A stretch of DNA of 64,000 bases from Bradyrhizobium cosmicum (GTDB lineage Bacteria; Pseudomonadota; Alphaproteobacteria; Rhizobiales; Xanthobacteraceae): positions 2,356,001-2,420,000 of the forward strand of contig NZ_CP041656.2 in NCBI RefSeq assembly GCF_007290395.2, written 5' to 3'. A model generated the notes under the pieces. The model was not told the DNA's origin, searched no databases, and was given only the letters and a program-made list of their open reading frames with translations. How positions within the stretch are numbered: position 1 is the first letter of the stretch; each line of letters opens with the position of its first letter. The translations under genes were made by a program, and so were the position numbers. Shown here piece by piece: positions 41,644 to 51,245 of this stretch.

Positions 41644-42513
41644 ATGAAGCGGATCGTGATTGGAATGGCAGCGGCGATGTCGCTGTTCGCGACGGGCGCA
41701 CTGGCTGCAGATCTGGCGGCGAGACCCTACGTAAAGGCACCGGTCATGGTTGATCCGGTCTGGAGCTGGACCGGCTTCTACGTCGGTGCCAATGGCGGCT
41801 ACAGCTGGGGGCGGTCGCGTAGCGACGTCTCCTACTTCAACACGGCAACCGGCGCTCCGATTGTGCCTCCCGCCGGCTCCGTCACCAGTGCCTCATTCGA
41901 CATGAACGGCGGCGTCGCGGGCGGCCAGGCCGGCTACAACTGGCAGAGCACCAACTGGGTGTTCGGTATCGAGGGCGACCTGCAATGGTCGGGCGAAAAG
42001 GGCAGCGCGGGTTATGTCTGCGGCATCACCTCTATTGCCGGAGGTCCGTGCCTTCCCGGTTTGACGTTCGCACCGGCTGGCCTCGGGAGCGCCACCACGC
42101 TGACGATCGATCAGCATCTTCAGTGGTTCGGCACGGTCCGCGGTCGCGTCGGCATCCTGGCAACCCCGAAGGTGCTGTTCTACGGCACGGGCGGTCTGGC
42201 CTTTGGTGAGATCAAGACCACCGGCACCATGACCGGCTTCACGCCCGCCGGTGTCGCAGTTGCCTCGGTCGGATCGAACTCGACGACGCGCGCCGGCTGG
42301 ACCGTTGGCGCAGGCGTCGAAGGCAAGATCACCCAGAACTGGAGCGCCAAGCTCGAATATCTCTACATGGATCTCGGCCGCTTCGGGTCCGGTCCGTTCA
42401 CACTCGCGCCGGCCTCCACGATCGGCGCTAACGTGTCGTCGCACTTCACCGACCACATCCTGCGCGCCGGCGTCAACTACCAGTTCTCCGGCCCGGTGGT
42501 TGCCAAGTACTAA
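41644..42513 (+). CDS. Omp25/RopB-like outer-membrane beta-barrel protein (289 aa)
   Basis: Signal peptide res 1-22 (MKRIVIGMAAAMSLFATGALA), then WSWTGFYVGANGGYSWG, the GWTVGAGVEGKITQNWSAKLEYLYMDLG core and a C-terminal HFTDHILRAGVNYQF strand, all typical of the eight-stranded Omp25/31 porin-like family of Rhizobiales. GGGGA precedes the ATG. Monocistronic, ending in a strong terminator. Paralogue of the next gene, and probably an abundant envelope protein. Confidence 0.93.
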   Translation: MKRIVIGMAAAMSLFATGALAADLAARPYVKAPVMVDPVWSWTGFYVGANGGYSWGRSRSDVSYFNTATGAPIVPPAGSVTSASFDMNGGVAGGQAGYNWQSTNWVFGIEGDLQWSGEKGSAGYVCGITSIAGGPCLPGLTFAPAGLGSATTLTIDQHLQWFGTVRGRVGILATPKVLFYGTGGLAFGEIKTTGTMTGFTPAGVAVASVGSNSTTRAGWTVGAGVEGKITQNWSAKLEYLYMDLGRFGSGPFTLAPASTIGANVSSHFTDHILRAGVNYQFSGPVVAKY

Positions 42514-42945
42514 GACCAATAGAGGCGTCAACAAGAAGCAAGGCCCGGCTCGCGCCGGGCTTTGTCGTTTCTGTCCTGAGTCCTGCAAATCGTGCAGCAG
42601 CCGTCGGCCGGGCAGCGCGACCCGTTTGTTGCGATCGTGCCACATCCACGGCGTGATTTTTACTTGTTGGACCGCGAAGTAGTCCGCATCGAGCGGCTCT
42701 CGAGGCTATGACGCCAGTCCGCAGAACTTATCCCGATCATCGAAAGGCGCTGAAATAGCAGCGATTTTGCGATCGCCCGGATGGTGCGCGCGTGTCTTCC
42801 GCGCGCGGTCGGCTACCTGTGTCCTCCAAACCGCTGACCTTCGAACGCAGGACGCGGAGCGATGCGCGCTTTCCTAGTGTCGCGGCACTGAATCGTCCGC
42901 GCATTGCGCGAGCCGGCGCAACGCCGCTTACCGAGGGAAGAACTG
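42514..42945. other. Gap between the two Omp25-like genes
   Basis: 432 bases. The first ~50 hold the terminator of the upstream porin gene. The rest should carry the promoter of the next porin gene. No coding sequence, operator or further repeat is recognised beyond a GC-rich GTGCGCGCGTGTCTTCCGCGCGCG stretch near 42785. Confidence 0.5.
42543..42563 (+). terminator. Rho-independent terminator of first porin gene
   Basis: GCCCGGC-TCGC-GCCGGGC stem followed by TTTGTCGTTT, 30 bases after the stop codon. Confidence 0.85.
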
Positions 42946-43836
42946 ATGACACGAACCATGCTGGTTGCGGCTGCGATCGGAATGCTGATCATACCGCGTG
43001 CCTTCGCCGCCGATATGGCGGTGCCGCGCATCTACACCAAGGCGCCGCCAGTGGCCGTCGATCCCGGTTACAATTGGAGTGGCTTCTATGCTGGTCTCAA
43101 CATCGGCTATGGCTGGGGCCGCTCAGCGACGACGGCGGACTTCATCGACAGTGAAGGGGGCGCGCTGCTGAGCTCAAGCGCAGGCACGTTCAATCTCGAT
43201 GGCCTCACCGGCGGCGGGCAGATCGGCTTCAACTGGCAGCGCGACATGTTCGTCGTCGGCCTGGAGGCTGATTTCCAGGGCAGCGGCCAGAAGGGCAGTA
43301 TCGACGCGCTGTGCGCCGGCGCGCCGGCCGGTTTGCAGGACGGCGTCTGTACGCCGGGCCATCGCGGCGACAACACGTTCGATCCCGCGCTGCCGGTCGC
43401 ATTCAATCTCACCCAGAAGCTCGACTGGTTCGGCACCGTCCGTGGCCGGCTCGGCGTCGCCGTGACGCCGCGCGTGCTGTTCTACGGGACCGGCGGTCTG
43501 GCTTACGGCCGTGTCTCCACTTCGGGCAGCGTGAATGCGATCAATGTCGGCGGTACCCCGGGTGCCGACGGCGGAACGTTCACGCCTGTTACGGCAAGCT
43601 TCAGCAGCAGCACGACCAAGGTCGGCTGGAGCGCAGGCGCCGGCATCGAAGGTGCGTTCTCAGACAATTGGAGCGCCAGGCTCGAATATCTCTATGTCGA
43701 TCTCGGAACCGTCTCGGGCTCGCTTGCAACGCCCGTGATCGCACTCAGCGGTGCGCCGCTGGTCGTCGGCTATCGCTCGCACGTCACCGACAACATCCTG
43801 CGCTTCGGCGTGAATTACCGCTTCGGCGGCACCTGA
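42946..43836 (+). CDS. Omp25/RopB-like outer-membrane beta-barrel protein, second copy (296 aa)
   Basis: Same family as the preceding gene: signal peptide res 1-21 (MTRTMLVAAAIGMLIIPRAFA), YNWSGFYAGLNIGYGWG, GWSAGAGIEGAFSDNWSARLEYLYVDLG and a terminal VTDNILRFGVNYRF strand. GAGGGAAG ribosome site. The loops between strands differ strongly from the first copy, as expected for surface-exposed regions. Has its own promoter and terminator. Confidence 0.93.
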   Translation: MTRTMLVAAAIGMLIIPRAFAADMAVPRIYTKAPPVAVDPGYNWSGFYAGLNIGYGWGRSATTADFIDSEGGALLSSSAGTFNLDGLTGGGQIGFNWQRDMFVVGLEADFQGSGQKGSIDALCAGAPAGLQDGVCTPGHRGDNTFDPALPVAFNLTQKLDWFGTVRGRLGVAVTPRVLFYGTGGLAYGRVSTSGSVNAINVGGTPGADGGTFTPVTASFSSSTTKVGWSAGAGIEGAFSDNWSARLEYLYVDLGTVSGSLATPVIALSGAPLVVGYRSHVTDNILRFGVNYRFGGT

Positions 43837-43860
43837 GCGGCGGCGCTGAGGCCTGGGTCG

Positions 43861-43889
43861 AAAAGCCCGGCGCGAGCGCCGGGCTTTTT
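43861..43889 (+). terminator. Rho-independent terminator of second porin gene
   Basis: AAAAGCCCGGCG-CGAG-CGCCGGGCTTTTT: an 8-bp GC stem extended by A/T pairs and ended by a T-run, 24 bases after the stop. Confidence 0.9.
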
Positions 43890-43914
43890 CATTGGCAAGG
43901 TCTAGCGAGGGTGC

Positions 43915-45108
43915 TCACACTACCTTGGCCTCCCTGAGCTTGGCGATCTCGTCCGCGCCGAAACCGAATTCCTTCAGCACTTCGTCGGTCTGCTCGCCGA
44001 ATTCCGGCGGCCGCGCCACCATTTTGCTCGGCGTGCGCGACAGCGTTACGGGTTGACCGACCAGACGGATGTGGCGGCCCTCATCGTTCGGCACGTCCTG
44101 CGCGATGCCGAGATGCCTGACCTGCGCGTCATCGAACATCTGGTCGATGGCATAGATCGGCCCACAGGGCACGCCCGCATCGTTGAATTCCTTGACCCAG
44201 GTCTCGGTCGACTTGGTCAGGGTGCGCTCCTCGATCTTGGCGTTGAGCGCGTCACGATTCTTGGAGCGGGCCGGTGCCGTCGCATAATCGGGATGGCTGT
44301 AGAGCTCCGGCGCGCCGATCGCCTGCGCGCAGCGCTCCCAGATCCGTCCGCCTGTCGTGGCAATGTTGATGTAGCCGTCCGAGGTCTTGAATACGCCGGT
44401 CGGGATGCTGGTCGGGTGGTTGTTGCCGGCCTGTTTTGCCACTTCCTTCTCCATCAGCCAGCGCGCGGCCTGGAAGTCGAGCATGAAGATTTGCGCCTGC
44501 AGCAGCGAGGTCTGCACCCACTGGCCCTTGCCGGAGACCTCGCGCTCCAGTAGCGCGGTGAGGATGCCCATGGCGCAGAACAGGCCGGCGGTGAGGTCAG
44601 CAACGGGGATGCCGACCCGCATCGGCCCTTCGCCCGGCGCGCCGGTGATCGACATCAGCCCGCCCATGCCCTGCGCGATCTGATCGAAGCCCGGCCGCTT
44701 GTGATAGGGGCCGTCCTGGCCGAAGCCGGAGATACTGCCATAGACGATGCGCGGGTTGATCTCGCGCAGGCTCTCATAGTCGATGCCGAGCTTCTTCTTC
44801 ACGTCGGGCCGGAAATTCTCGACCACGACGTCGGCCTTGGCGGCAAGGCGCTTGAACACGGCGAGCCCGCGCTCGTCCTTCAGATTGAGCGTCATCGCCC
44901 GCTTGTTGCGGTGCAAATTCTGGAAATCGGAGCCGTGCCGCGGCCCGCCCGGCTGCTCGCCGCCGGAATCCTCGGTCAGAGCGTCGATCTTGATGACGGT
45001 GGCGCCCCAGTCCGCCAGCTGCCGCACGCAGGTGGGCCCGGACCGGACACGGGTCAGATCAAGCACGGTGAAGCGCGACAGGGCTTCCGAGGCATGCGGA
45101 AAGGGCAT
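43915..45108 (-). CDS. CaiB/BaiF-family CoA-transferase (397 aa)
   Basis: Class III CoA-transferase. Opening FTVLDLTRVRSGPTCVRQLADWGATVIKID, then NLKDERGLAVFKRLAAKADVVVENFRPDV and the GFGQDGPYHKRPGFDQIAQGMGGLMSITG segment. The catalytic aspartate should be the one in VADLTAGLF. ATG at 45108 is chosen for its GGAG site; the 12 codons before it have none. Formyl-CoA:oxalate or succinyl-CoA:carboxylate type; the actual acid is unknown. Confidence 0.92.
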   Translation of the reverse strand: MPFPHASEALSRFTVLDLTRVRSGPTCVRQLADWGATVIKIDALTEDSGGEQPGGPRHGSDFQNLHRNKRAMTLNLKDERGLAVFKRLAAKADVVVENFRPDVKKKLGIDYESLREINPRIVYGSISGFGQDGPYHKRPGFDQIAQGMGGLMSITGAPGEGPMRVGIPVADLTAGLFCAMGILTALLEREVSGKGQWVQTSLLQAQIFMLDFQAARWLMEKEVAKQAGNNHPTSIPTGVFKTSDGYINIATTGGRIWERCAQAIGAPELYSHPDYATAPARSKNRDALNAKIEERTLTKSTETWVKEFNDAGVPCGPIYAIDQMFDDAQVRHLGIAQDVPNDEGRHIRLVGQPVTLSRTPSKMVARPPEFGEQTDEVLKEFGFGADEIAKLREAKVV

Positions 45109-45237
45109 AGTGAAAGGCTCCGGGACAGATTGCGAAGCCACCATAGTGCCGAAACATCAGGCGGCAAGTCTGGGTCCACGCGGATGCCGTCTGTCGAAAT
45201 GCAGTGCTTGGGCGATTTGCTGCGGTGCGCGAAGGGG

Positions 45238-45540
45238 TCAGCGCGACAGGCGCTTCAACTCGGCGCGTGCCTGCTCGGCTAGCGGGTCGTCGCTGTGTCG
45301 CGCAATGAAGAGCTCGTACGCGTCCCGCGTTCCCGTCCGGCGGGCGGCGTTATATTCCTCCGCCACCGCGGTAGAGGGATCGCGAGCCAAGGGCATTACG
45401 GGCGTGCGACCCGCCTTGCCGCCGTTGTCTGCATTGGCTTTTCCGACCATGACAGGCAGTTCTCCGATGGATAGATGGTCCGGCCCGGCGAGCACCGCCA
45501 GAGCAACGATCAGACCGGCTGAGAACGGGGTTCTTTTCAT
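45238..45540 (-). CDS. Small exported hypothetical protein (100 aa)
   Basis: N-terminal hydrophobic signal (MKRTPFSAGLIVALAVLAG), a variable middle, and a C-terminal helical pair (TAVAEEYNAARRTGTRDAYELFIARHSDDPLAEQARAELKRL) that looks like a single TPR-like hairpin of the kind found in YbgF/caspase-associated proteins. No family name can be given. Lies between the CoA-transferase and the acyltransferase region. Confidence 0.7.
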   Translation of the reverse strand: MKRTPFSAGLIVALAVLAGPDHLSIGELPVMVGKANADNGGKAGRTPVMPLARDPSTAVAEEYNAARRTGTRDAYELFIARHSDDPLAEQARAELKRLSR

Positions 45541-45752
45541 CAGTTCCGTTTTCAGGTGCTAACTAATCCCTGTTTCAGCAGCGAGAGCGAGCCGACCACT
45601 CAGCTTTGCCTCGATGCCGTTCTGGATGCGGGCGGCAATGAACTGAGCGCTCATACTGCTCCTCGGTTACGCCAAACGCCAATATCTATTATAAAGGGTG
45701 CGACACCATCCCTCGCTTAGTCGAATCGATTGGGGCTGGGCTACGGTGGTTT

Positions 45753-46787
45753 TTACTTTTTAATGTCGGTTTGAGGTGCCGGAACGCCATAAAATCTTTG
45801 CCGACGCCAGCGGTCGATTGGATCTTGAATTGCGACCTCAAAGAGCGCGGCGACGATCGTTGAGAGTGACAGCACCAGAACGAACATCCATATGATGCTG
45901 CTTGAGGATTGCGAACTCCCGCCGTAAGAAAACCAGCCCAGCGATATCAGCACTTCGATTATCAGAACGTGCACCAGGTAAACCCCGTACGAAACGTCAC
46001 CTAGGAAGTTCGCGACTCGCTGATTGGAATGCTCGAAGGCCGTTGGCATGGCGATCGCGATAGCCAAAATCATGGCCGCGTTGGCCAGAACGCCGTTGAG
46101 TTCAAACGCCGCAAAATGGCTGACGCAAAGGTAGATTGAAGTCAGTACCAGAAGGGGAAATGCCGCCGATCTCTGCCAGGTTAATCTGTCGCGCAGCCTG
46201 AACAGCATGATTCCCAGGATGAAATAGCCGACTTGCGAATAAAACGGAAAATAGGCGCTTCTCCAGTCTCCGGAAATCGTAAAATATGCTTTTACGGCGA
46301 AAGACAGACAGGCAATGGCGATGAGTTGCCAATTGCGGCGCTTCAGAAAAAATGGAGTGAGTGCATAGAACACCAATTCCGCGCTGATCGACCATGACTG
46401 GCGAACCGGAAGCAGAAGGTTCGCGCGCTCATTGATTGCGATCAGATCCTGCCCGAGCAACGTAATGTTGGCGAGCCAAGGAGCGTCATCCACGCTGAAT
46501 GCATTAAAGATCGAGGTCGCATTTGTGGGTAGGCCGCCGTACCAACACAACCACGTCAGGAAAAGAACGGTCGCGTAAAATGGAAGTAATCTTAAGTATC
46601 GGCTCAGCCAAAACATCAGCGCCGGGAATCGCCCTCGATATCGCGGATAGGCGGCCGCCATGTAGAACCCGCTGACAAAAAAGAACGCCTCGACCGCGGC
46701 GAGCCCGCCGATCGTCTGGTACAAACGATGGATCTGGCAGTGATAGGCGACAACAAGAGACGCCAGTAAGAAGCGTAACCATCCCAT
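45753..46787 (-). CDS. Acyltransferase family 3 membrane protein (344 aa)
   Basis: Integral membrane O-acyltransferase (AT3, OafA/NodX type) with about ten segments. The catalytic histidine motif is in ASLVVAYHCQ (His16). It continues VEAFFFVSGFYMA and RYLRLLPFY, the usual RxxR-like cytoplasmic motif. It ends directly after the membrane domain, with no SGNH extension. Would transfer acyl groups to a surface polysaccharide or lipid. Base composition is visibly less GC-rich than the flanks, suggesting horizontal origin. Confidence 0.9.
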   Translation of the reverse strand: MGWLRFLLASLVVAYHCQIHRLYQTIGGLAAVEAFFFVSGFYMAAAYPRYRGRFPALMFWLSRYLRLLPFYATVLFLTWLCWYGGLPTNATSIFNAFSVDDAPWLANITLLGQDLIAINERANLLLPVRQSWSISAELVFYALTPFFLKRRNWQLIAIACLSFAVKAYFTISGDWRSAYFPFYSQVGYFILGIMLFRLRDRLTWQRSAAFPLLVLTSIYLCVSHFAAFELNGVLANAAMILAIAIAMPTAFEHSNQRVANFLGDVSYGVYLVHVLIIEVLISLGWFSYGGSSQSSSSIIWMFVLVLSLSTIVAALFEVAIQDPIDRWRRQRFYGVPAPQTDIKK

Positions 46788-46869
46788 CTCGCCGCCATGT
46801 CATATTCCAGCAACGTCGTCAATTGGAGTAGGGCTCGACGTATATCGACCTTCAGGATTTAAACAACGA

Positions 46870-48579
46870 ATGCCTGCCGCCCGGAATCTCGACGTTTCAA
46901 TCTATCGGTCCCGCCTGATTGTCGCGCTAATGCTGTTCGCTTTGTCTGCCGTTTTGGCTACCAGCCTGATCCTGAAGATGGACAGGGGCTTCGATTTTAC
47001 CGACGAGGCGTTCTACCTCATGTTGGCCCAAAGGCCCACGGAATATGAATTTGTCCTGGGGCTATTTAGTTACGCCATACGCCCGTTGTATTTGCTTGCC
47101 GGCGAGTCAGTCTCAGCGTTCAATCGCCTGGGTGCGGTGATTCTTGCGGGCCTGGGAGCTTCTCTGGGCTGGGCTGTCTTAGAAAGACTAAGACTTTCCT
47201 GGCGCGAACCCGATGCGATTCTGATCGTTGGCGTGGCTTTGCTCGCGCCGTTCTTCTACTATACGTACTGGTTGCCTACGCCGTCCTATAACTGGCTCGT
47301 CCTTGTCGCCGGCTGGATTTTGGCCTTGGGATTGATCCTCCTGCAGTCGCGTCCTACGGTCTCTGCGTTCATTGTCGCTCTTGCAATCGCCATCGCACTA
47401 TTTACCAGGCCTCTCAACGTCGCGTCTTATTGTGCAATCTATATCGCGGGCGTGCTATGTGCATTTGCTGACTATCGGAGCCGACTGGCGCAGCTTGGTC
47501 GCACGGTGCTGTTCGGCTTCGGCCTCGTTGCAGCGCTGGCCGCGAGCCTTCCCCTTAAGACGATAGTTCGTCAGATCAATGGCTATTTGACAGTTTTCGG
47601 CGGCTCCCATCCGAATCCCTTTTCGATGCGCGATCAGCTCCTCGACTTCTTCACCGAAGGTTGGATCTGGTGGGTGAGCGGGGTCTTGTTGCTCGTCTGC
47701 ATGCTTGCTCGCCTCTACGAGAGACCCGCTATCGGCAAATATGGAGCGTTGGTTGCTTTTTCTGCAATTGTCCTCCTCGGATTGTCGCTCCTGCAGCGAC
47801 GGTTTGATCCGAGCAACTGCCATGTTTTCTCAGTGCTTGGCGGGGGCGGTTTCGCGATGCTCTCAATCGCTTGTCGGCGTGACGCGAGCCTCAAGTGGAT
47901 CGCGCTTCTCGCCCTGATCGGTCTCATTCCGTGGGCCGCGACTCTGGGAAGCGCCGGAAGGGTGTGCTTTCAGGTGGCACTTTTTCCAGGCTTGTCGTTG
48001 ATGGTGCTGGTGATGGCTACCGTCCTGGTACTCCCGCGCTCGTTCGGCCCGACGATCGTTGCGTTCTTGGGCATCTACCTTGCGTACCGCGCGACGGCTG
48101 CGGGTTTGGCGTCGCCCTATCGGCTGGCAACTTCCGTTGACCGCCAGACCATTTCAACCGAGATCGGTCCGCGGGGCGCACTGAAGCTCGACGAGCGTAC
48201 CCGTGAATTCGTTCAAACCTTGCAAAGGGACGTTGCGAGCCGCGGCTTTTGCCGGGACGATCTTGCCATCGATCTTAGCGGCGAAGTCCCAGGCGCAGTC
48301 TTCGCGATTGGTGGCCGTATGCCGGTCTTCCCTTGGATTTTTGCCGGCTATCCGTCTTCTCATCGCCTCGCGGGCGAATATCTGAAGATGGTAGGCCCGG
48401 AACGCCTCCGGCGAGCATGGTTGATTATGGGCACGAGCGTTCACTCGCTGAAGACAGAAGAGTGGAAAGGCCTTGGGCTCGATTTCGCCTCACGTTCGCT
48501 CGTCGACAACCTCGCCCATCCCGTCGACGGCAGCGCTGTGAAACTGTACGCGCCGATCGTTGAGAGAGGCCCATGCTGA
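46870..48579 (+). CDS. GT-C-like polytopic membrane protein (569 aa)
   Basis: About 12 hydrophobic segments from res ~15 to 400 followed by a soluble C-terminal ~150 residues. The first external loop carries FDFTDEAFYLMLAQ, which resembles the acidic D/E motif in the first loop of GT-C glycosyltransferases that use polyprenyl-phosphate sugars. No specific family is recognised. It lies between two acyltransferase genes in the low-GC surface region, so a role in glycan or lipid decoration is likely. Confidence 0.7.
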   Translation: MPAARNLDVSIYRSRLIVALMLFALSAVLATSLILKMDRGFDFTDEAFYLMLAQRPTEYEFVLGLFSYAIRPLYLLAGESVSAFNRLGAVILAGLGASLGWAVLERLRLSWREPDAILIVGVALLAPFFYYTYWLPTPSYNWLVLVAGWILALGLILLQSRPTVSAFIVALAIAIALFTRPLNVASYCAIYIAGVLCAFADYRSRLAQLGRTVLFGFGLVAALAASLPLKTIVRQINGYLTVFGGSHPNPFSMRDQLLDFFTEGWIWWVSGVLLLVCMLARLYERPAIGKYGALVAFSAIVLLGLSLLQRRFDPSNCHVFSVLGGGGFAMLSIACRRDASLKWIALLALIGLIPWAATLGSAGRVCFQVALFPGLSLMVLVMATVLVLPRSFGPTIVAFLGIYLAYRATAAGLASPYRLATSVDRQTISTEIGPRGALKLDERTREFVQTLQRDVASRGFCRDDLAIDLSGEVPGAVFAIGGRMPVFPWIFAGYPSSHRLAGEYLKMVGPERLRRAWLIMGTSVHSLKTEEWKGLGLDFASRSLVDNLAHPVDGSAVKLYAPIVERGPC

Positions 48580-48594
48580 TTCCGTATCGCGGGT

Positions 48595-50502
48595 TCAACG
48601 CTTGAGCGTCGGCTCCAGCACAGCCGCAACGAGCGCTTTCGCGTAGATCGCTGATCCAGCCTCCGTGAGGTGCGAATGGTCAAAGTAAAGCGGGACGCCA
48701 TCGTGCCCCAGCAGAGGGCACCCTTTTTCCGAACAGAATGTCTCGAACGGAGACAGAAGAGTTACTTCTGCAGAAGTGCCGAAATGGGCGGATAGGACCG
48801 CATCGGTAGCCTTCAAGTCCGCGATATTGGTCTCGGCCTCGGTTGCCAACGGAAGTTTGCCGGATTGGAGCAGAGCGGCGGCGATGTTGGGTGCACGGTT
48901 AGTGAAAGCGGGGCTTTCAGTAACAATAGTGACTTTGATTCCGGCCTGCACAAGTTGACGCACAGTTGCTTCCAGTCGCGAGGCAATTTCACTATTCATC
49001 CGCCATGCAGCCGAGAGCACGACAAAGCGAGGTTTGAGACGGAGCAGAAGAGTCAGAGTCTCCCTGTTCACGTCCTTGCATTTTGGTCGTAGTTCAACCT
49101 CGAGATCAATGACTGGGGGGCAGGCCGATGACGCTAACATGCCAAAAGGAATCGCGGCCTTTTGCATTTCGGCTCGCAGTCCGTAGTAGAGGTGAGCGGC
49201 ATGGCTGTCACCCCAGAGCATCGCGCCGGTGCTGATGGATGGCGGGATGCATTTGTCAATTAGGTAGTCCCTGAATGTTTGGTCCGGGTCGAGAAAGCAT
49301 TCTCGAGCGAGAAAACGCGTTCGGGGATTGTAATAGTTAAAACTCAATATGCGGTTGATGTTGGGGTCTGCGGACGCCGGAGCTTTCTGCTTTGCCAGGG
49401 TCCATGCCGGCAATAGTCCGATAAGCAACATTGCTGCAGCGGCCTTAGACAAGCAGTGTCGCTTGGTGAGAGGCCCTCGCCTCAGTGGCGTCTCAATGAA
49501 CCAAAAACTGTTGGTCGCCAGAACGAAAGTTACCGAAATAGCTGAAACTGCGAAGAGCGAATGCGAGAGATTCGGGAAAAGCAACTTGCCGAAGACGATG
49601 ACGGGCCAATGGATGAGATAGAGCGAATAGGAGAGCTTTCCGATGTAGACCAGCGGCTGCCAGGCAAGTAGCCGAGATATCGGGGTCGAGCTCGACTGGC
49701 CGGCCCACAAGATCATCGCAGCGCCAGCGCAAGGCAACATTGCGGTCACCCCTGGAAAGGGGGTGTCCCTCGTGAAAGCGACGAGCGAAAAGAGCAGGCA
49801 CGCGGCGCCCAGGGTTGCGGAGAGCCCGCATGCTGTGCGGCTGTATGAGCGGGGGAAAAGGGGATGAGCAACAAGAGCCCCAAGCAATATCTCGAAGGCC
49901 CGACTTATTGGAAGATAAAAGGCTGCCTCAGGGTGCCCAGAAATCAAGGTTTGTGCTGCAATCAGTGAAGCAAGGCACATCACGCCAAGTGCCGCAAACA
50001 TGATTCGTGGCGAGTAGCGTCCTAATACGACGACAATCGGCGGAAACAGCAAATAGAATTGCTCTTCCACGCCCAGAGACCACAAGTGAAGCAGCGGAAT
50101 AGTCTCGGCCGCCGGTGCGAAATACCCGCTGGCCCAATAGAAGTAGAGGTTTGCCGCAAATAGAATCGAAGCGACCGCCGATTTCGAGAAATCGGCCATC
50201 TCGAATGCGTAAAGCTGCCGATTGGCAATAAACCAACTGGCGGCAATTGTTACGAGGAGAGCTGGCAGAATACGCCTGGCGCGACGCTCATAAAAACCGG
50301 ATAGCGAGAACTGGCCTTTTGCTACGTCGAAATATACGATTTGACCGATGAGAAATCCGGAAATCACGAAAAATACATCGACGCCAGTAAAGCCTCCCGG
50401 CAGTCCGATCTTGAGATGAAAGGCAATGACGGCCGAGACCGATATTGCTCGAAGCCCGTCGATGTCCGCGCGATACTTTATTTCGTGTTGGGGTAAGGGC
50501 AA
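48595..50502 (-). CDS. AT3-SGNH O-acyltransferase fusion, OafA/YrhL-like (635 aa)
   Basis: Domain order: AT3 membrane domain (res 1-~370) with RADIDGLRAISVSAVIAFH (catalytic His29), GVDVFFVISGFLI and LLHLWSLGVEEQFYLLFP; then a periplasmic SGNH hydrolase-like domain with WGDSHAAHL (GDSH at 431-434) and the DHSHLTEAG catalytic Asp/His pair. This fusion O-acetylates O-antigen or exopolysaccharide on the periplasmic side. It converges on the GT-C-like gene; the gap is only 15 bases. Confidence 0.93.
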   Translation of the reverse strand: MPLPQHEIKYRADIDGLRAISVSAVIAFHLKIGLPGGFTGVDVFFVISGFLIGQIVYFDVAKGQFSLSGFYERRARRILPALLVTIAASWFIANRQLYAFEMADFSKSAVASILFAANLYFYWASGYFAPAAETIPLLHLWSLGVEEQFYLLFPPIVVVLGRYSPRIMFAALGVMCLASLIAAQTLISGHPEAAFYLPISRAFEILLGALVAHPLFPRSYSRTACGLSATLGAACLLFSLVAFTRDTPFPGVTAMLPCAGAAMILWAGQSSSTPISRLLAWQPLVYIGKLSYSLYLIHWPVIVFGKLLFPNLSHSLFAVSAISVTFVLATNSFWFIETPLRRGPLTKRHCLSKAAAAMLLIGLLPAWTLAKQKAPASADPNINRILSFNYYNPRTRFLARECFLDPDQTFRDYLIDKCIPPSISTGAMLWGDSHAAHLYYGLRAEMQKAAIPFGMLASSACPPVIDLEVELRPKCKDVNRETLTLLLRLKPRFVVLSAAWRMNSEIASRLEATVRQLVQAGIKVTIVTESPAFTNRAPNIAAALLQSGKLPLATEAETNIADLKATDAVLSAHFGTSAEVTLLSPFETFCSEKGCPLLGHDGVPLYFDHSHLTEAGSAIYAKALVAAVLEPTLKR

Positions 50503-51244
50503 TCTCGTCTCGTCATGCTTTGTCGCAATGGCGGGGCGACCGATTATACCCCTTGGTCGGCACTACTGCGCACTGTCGCTGATCGATCAATATGGATGGT
50601 TTCCAAGGATGCTCTGTTACGTTAGCAGGCGAGTCAGGGCAACAAGTTGAGAAGATCATGCAGACTTGGCGTTGCTCCGGAAGTTGCGGCAGGAAGCCCA
50701 AGCATCCGCGCGAGCGACGCCAGGCCGCGGACGTTCGGGCACATTCAAGCCATGCCGAAAGCCAATCCCGTGACAAACAAGCTCGCGAATGCGATGAGCG
50801 TCGCGGCGTATGACGGCAAAATGCTGCTGTCGGCGGCTCGTGATTGCAGCGGGAATTTGAACGATTAGAAGGGGCACGATGCGCCCCGAGCAGCCGTCGG
50901 AGAACGAGAGAACGGTCTGTATGAAGCCGTCGCGGACGTTCTGGTAGGCAAAACAGAAATCATCGTGTTCCCGCGCGCCGTATAGGGCCAACGAGAAAAC
51001 TACGAGGAGGCCCGTACAGGGCCATGCCAAGCAGATCGAGGGCTTGATTTTATTCGTGAATCCAGATTCAGCCAAACCGAGACCGCTGATAGTCCGTGCG
51101 AATACGGGATTTATCGCCTAACGGCTCGTTGAGCCAATAGTCCGGTATGGCTGCCCAAATTTAACCAAACGTATCACTCTCAAGCTAGAATCATCCGTCT
51201 GCGCACCCCGAGTCGCGTGCGCGACGCGGTGTTCCGGAGAGACC
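50503..51244. other. Gap with a decayed gene and an RTX-protease promoter
   Basis: About 740 bases between the acyltransferase and the metalloprotease. The middle contains a frameshifted membrane-protein relic (50745-51075). The part from 51080 is AT-richer and should hold the promoter of the protease. No repeats or operators recognised. Confidence 0.6.
50745..51075 (-). pseudogene. Decayed GT-C-like membrane protein, N-terminal relic
   Basis: Reads as a first membrane segment (CTGLLVVFSLALYG) and an acidic loop REHDDFCFAYQNVRDGFIQTVL...SGRIVPLLIVQIP, a pattern seen in GT-C/DUF6056-like glycosyltransferases. The frame shifts near 50862. The other frame continues with a second hydrophobic stretch (SSILPSYAATLIAFASLFVTGLAFGMA) and hits a stop at 50745. 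The remainder of the gene is absent. Confidence 0.55.
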
Positions 51245-51245
51245 T

